Assembly: GCA_008921705.1 (NCBI GenBank)
Contig: VFFE01007564.1
Location: forward strand, 1-64,000
DNA length: 64,000 nucleotides
Origin: Burhinus oedicnemus
Taxonomy: Eukaryota > Chordata > Aves > Charadriiformes > Burhinidae
Reading direction: 5' to 3'
Shown here: piece after piece, positions 61,870 through 64,000 of the stretch
Position numbering within the stretch: position 1 is the first letter of the stretch
How the letters are laid out: every line of letters begins with the position of its first letter
Made by a program: the position numbers and the translations under genes
The notes under the pieces: model-generated
The model's input: only the letters and a program-made list of their open reading frames with translations
Told to the model about the DNA's origin: nothing
Database searches by the model: none

Positions 61870-62140
61870 TTCAGAGCATCCCTCGAGGTAGCAGAGAATT
61901 ATCCCCATTTTATAAATGAGGTAACTCAGGCACAGGGATTAAAGCCAAAATGTTCCAACCTGGCTGCCTACTGCTACGTACCTACACCCATATTTACGCA
62001 ACTTGTGGCCTGATTTTCAGAAGGGCAGGGCAATGAAAATTTTGGCCTGAGGGATTTGTTCACACACAGTTTACTGGTAACAATGCCCAGGATGGAAACC
62101 TGGTCTCTGCTACCTGTCTTACACCTTAACCACTAAAAAC
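61870..62140 (-). repeat. MIR-like relic interrupted by about 100 bases
   Basis: The core part reads GAGCATCCCTCGAGGTAGC, AGAGAATTATCCCCATTTTA, TAAATGAGGTAACTCAGGCA, CAGGGATTAAAGCC (to about 61947). The head part, GCCCAGGATGGAAACCTGGT, CTCTGCTACCTGTCTTACAC, CTTAACCACT, follows at 62086-62133. These match reverse-complement MIR 'cctatgaggtagg', 'attatccccattttacagatgagg', 'aaactgaggcacagaga' and 'gagccaggattcgaacccagg', 'ctcttaaccact'. The two parts are about 100 bases further apart than in the family, so an insertion or a different SINE subfamily is likely. The intervening GTACCTACACCCATATTTAC and CCTGATTTTCAGAAGGGC are not MIR-like. Confidence 0.65.
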
Positions 62141-62533
62141 ATCCTTTCTGCCACTAGCCAACAGTTGGCAAAGGTTTCTGCTGTCCCCATTCACCATGCA
62201 GGAGCTCAGAATGAGCAATGCAGACTGGCTGCCTACGTGCTCACAGCCAGACACTTTTAAAGAGCAGCAGCAGGAGTAAAACTGGTGCAGTTTCTTTGCT
62301 TCCCTCAAAGCGTTTTCAGATCCCAGGCAGCTTCACTTGACTTGCGGTGCTTTGCTAAGCCAGCAAGTCTGGTGTGCAAACCTCTGTTCTGCCTCGTGTC
62401 CCCGCACCACGTCCTCCTCAGGGCGAGCACAGGTCCCAGTGCAGAACCAGTAACAGACGAGTAGGAGAAGGGGGAAAACCAGCCGTGTGGATATCTAACT
62501 GCTCAAAAACACAAGCACCAACAGGAGTGAGTT
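62141..62533. other. short gap between SINE relic and CR1
   Basis: No gene or repeat seen. A GC-richer portion near 62390-62420 has a few CpG steps. Confidence 0.5.
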
Positions 62534-63395
62534 AGAATCATAGAATCATAAAATAGTTTGGGTTGGAAGGGACCTTTAAAGGTCATCTAGTCCAACCCCC
62601 CTGCAATGAGCAGGGACGTCTTCAACTAGATCAGGTTGCTCAGAGCCCCGTCCAACCTGGCCTTGAATGTTTCCATGGGGCATCTACCACCTCTCTGGGC
62701 AACCTGTGCCAGTGTTTCACCACCCTCATTGTAAAAAATTTCTTCCTTATATCTAGTCTAAATCTACCCTTTTTTAGTTTAAAACCATTACCACTCGTCC
62801 TGCTAAAAAGTTTGTCCACATCTTTCTTATAAGCCCCCTTCAAGTACTGAAAGGCTGCAATGAGGTCTCCCTGCAGCCTTCTTTTCTCCAGGCTGAACAA
62901 CCCCAACTCTCTCAGCCTTTCTTCATAGGAGAGGTGTTCCGTCCCTCTCATCATTTTTGTGGCCCTCCTCTGGACCCGTTCCAAGAGGTCCATGTCTTTC
63001 CTGTCCTGAGGACTCCAGAGCTAGATGCAGGACTCCAGGTGGGGTCTCACCAGAGTGGAGCAGAGGGGCAGAATCACCTCCCTCGCCCTGCTGGCTACAC
63101 TTCTTTTGATGCAGCCCAGGATGTGGTTGGCCTTCTGGGCTGCAAGCACACATTGCCAGTTCATGTCCAGCTTTTCATCCATCAGTATCCCTAAGGCCTT
63201 CTCCTCCAGACTGCTCTCAATCCCTTCATCTCCCAGCCTGTATTGATACCAGGAGTTGCCCTGACCCAGGTGCAGGACCTTGCACTTGGCCTTTTTGAAC
63301 CTCATGAAGTTCACATGGGCCCACTTCTGGAGCTTGTCGAGGTCCATCTGGATGGCATCCCATTCCTCAGGCATGTCAAAATCCCAGTGCCCCTT
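62534..63395 (-). repeat. CR1 LINE, 5'-truncated, younger copy
   Basis: A minus-strand CR1 fragment with a complete 3' UTR. Its 3' end carries the diagnostic repeat, read on the plus strand as AGAATCATAGAATCAT (62534-62549), then GGGTTGGAAGGGACCTTTAA and CATCTAGTCCAACCCCCCTG. ORF2 remains in two frames: 63398-63021 ([51 protein letters not shown]) and 62993-62640 ([60 protein letters not shown]). A frame break lies near 62995-63020. The 5' truncation falls downstream of the catalytic loop, so no catalytic residues are present. It looks less diverged than the 50.2 kb copy, and its 3' sequence is of a type common in modern birds. Confidence 0.95.
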
Positions 63396-64000
63396 CACCT
63401 CTTTCCTGTGCTCTTTTTCTGGGCTTTAACTGAACTTCAGAATGTGCCTTGGCTTACAGGAAACTCTTGAGAAGCAAGAAAATTTAGAAAAAAACCCTCC
63501 TCCCATACCAACAAGTAGCAAAACCCAGGAGGCAGAGCACTTGCTGGCTGGTTATAATCCAGCTTTGCAAGTGTCCCTGCTAAAGTCATCCCTGCTAGGG
63601 GCTAATGTGATGCTTGTCTTAGCTTGTTACAGAGCCTTGCTGTCTTGACACATGGAGTTGAAAAATAATGCTGGTGGTTAGTTGCTACCTGAGGGAAGGA
63701 GGACAAGGGATCTCGACTGTCTCTGTGGAACAGTCACTGATCAGGTCACCTCAAGCCTGACCTGCAATATCAAGTGCATGCTGCAAATCCACTGCTGTCA
63801 GCCCCTGTGCCTTGTCTCATCTGCCACGGAGTCCCAGCCACCTCTGACCTCTTCTTTCCCTTCCCTGAGGCCGTGCCCTGCACATGGGGCTCCCACTCAG
63901 CTGCTCTGTAGCATCCCCCCACCCAGAGGAAGGATGGGCAAGAGGAGGCGACAACCTTCAGCAAAGGTTAAGGCTGGAAAAGAAGGAAGTGTCAGCTCAG
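63396..64000. other. gene-free window end
   Basis: No exon, repeat family or regulatory pattern recognised. A 64-codon minus frame (63964-63770) looks fortuitous. Confidence 0.5.

Noticed and set aside
1..64000. Bacterial or phage interpretation, CRISPR array, operons, ribosome binding sites
   Set aside because: No dense gene packing, no regularly spaced direct repeats, and clear vertebrate CR1 LINEs and CpG-island promoter structure.

Overview
The window looks like vertebrate nuclear DNA, almost certainly from a bird. The firmest evidence is two 5'-truncated CR1 LINEs (about 50.2-51.2 kb and 62.5-63.4 kb, both minus strand). They have an avian-type 3' tail, an octamer-like terminal repeat on the younger copy, and a recognisable C-terminal reverse-transcriptase reading frame. 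Overall repeat load is low, single-copy AT-rich sequence is long, and one sharply bounded GC-rich island sits next to an assembly gap. All of this fits a bird macrochromosome intergenic or intronic region. Species and chromosome cannot be read from the sequence.

No protein-coding exon could be recognised. The open frames present are short, occur on both strands at once, often lack ATG, and show no known domain apart from CR1. The most informative locus is a promoter at 42.18-42.72 kb on the plus strand: two CRE-like sites in inverted orientation (42232-42261), a TATA box (42297-42305), a predicted start near 42322-42330, and a very GC-rich leader with no ATG up to a 20-N gap (42703-42722). 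The downstream gene could not be named. Its first splice donor may lie in the gap, and its coding exons may lie beyond 64 kb.

Layout: 1-42.18 kb is gene-poor flank, upstream relative to that promoter. It holds microsatellites, a 24-base poly-G tract (9421), scattered MIR/CORE-SINE-type relics, a tRNA-like SINE head (about 28.6 kb), a diffuse CpG-rich segment (23.1-23.96 kb) and several AT-rich blocks that look like conserved regulatory sequence (about 2.1, 17.6, 22.5, 27.0 and 36.8 kb). From 42.72-64 kb, downstream of the promoter and possibly intron 1, there are more MIR-like relics, an old CR1/L3-like fragment, the two CR1 copies, a candidate enhancer with nested inverted repeats (54.0-54.45 kb), a SOX-site-rich block (60.45-60.68 kb) and a minus-strand chain of three tiled frames that may be a decayed coding relic (58.28-59.12 kb).

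I found no convincing new biological system. The items most worth checking are the promoter and its gap, the nested inverted repeat at 54.28-54.44 kb, and the unexpectedly high number of ancient SINE relics. Assignments to MIR, CR1 or conserved-element classes rest on remembered consensus patterns, not on a search.
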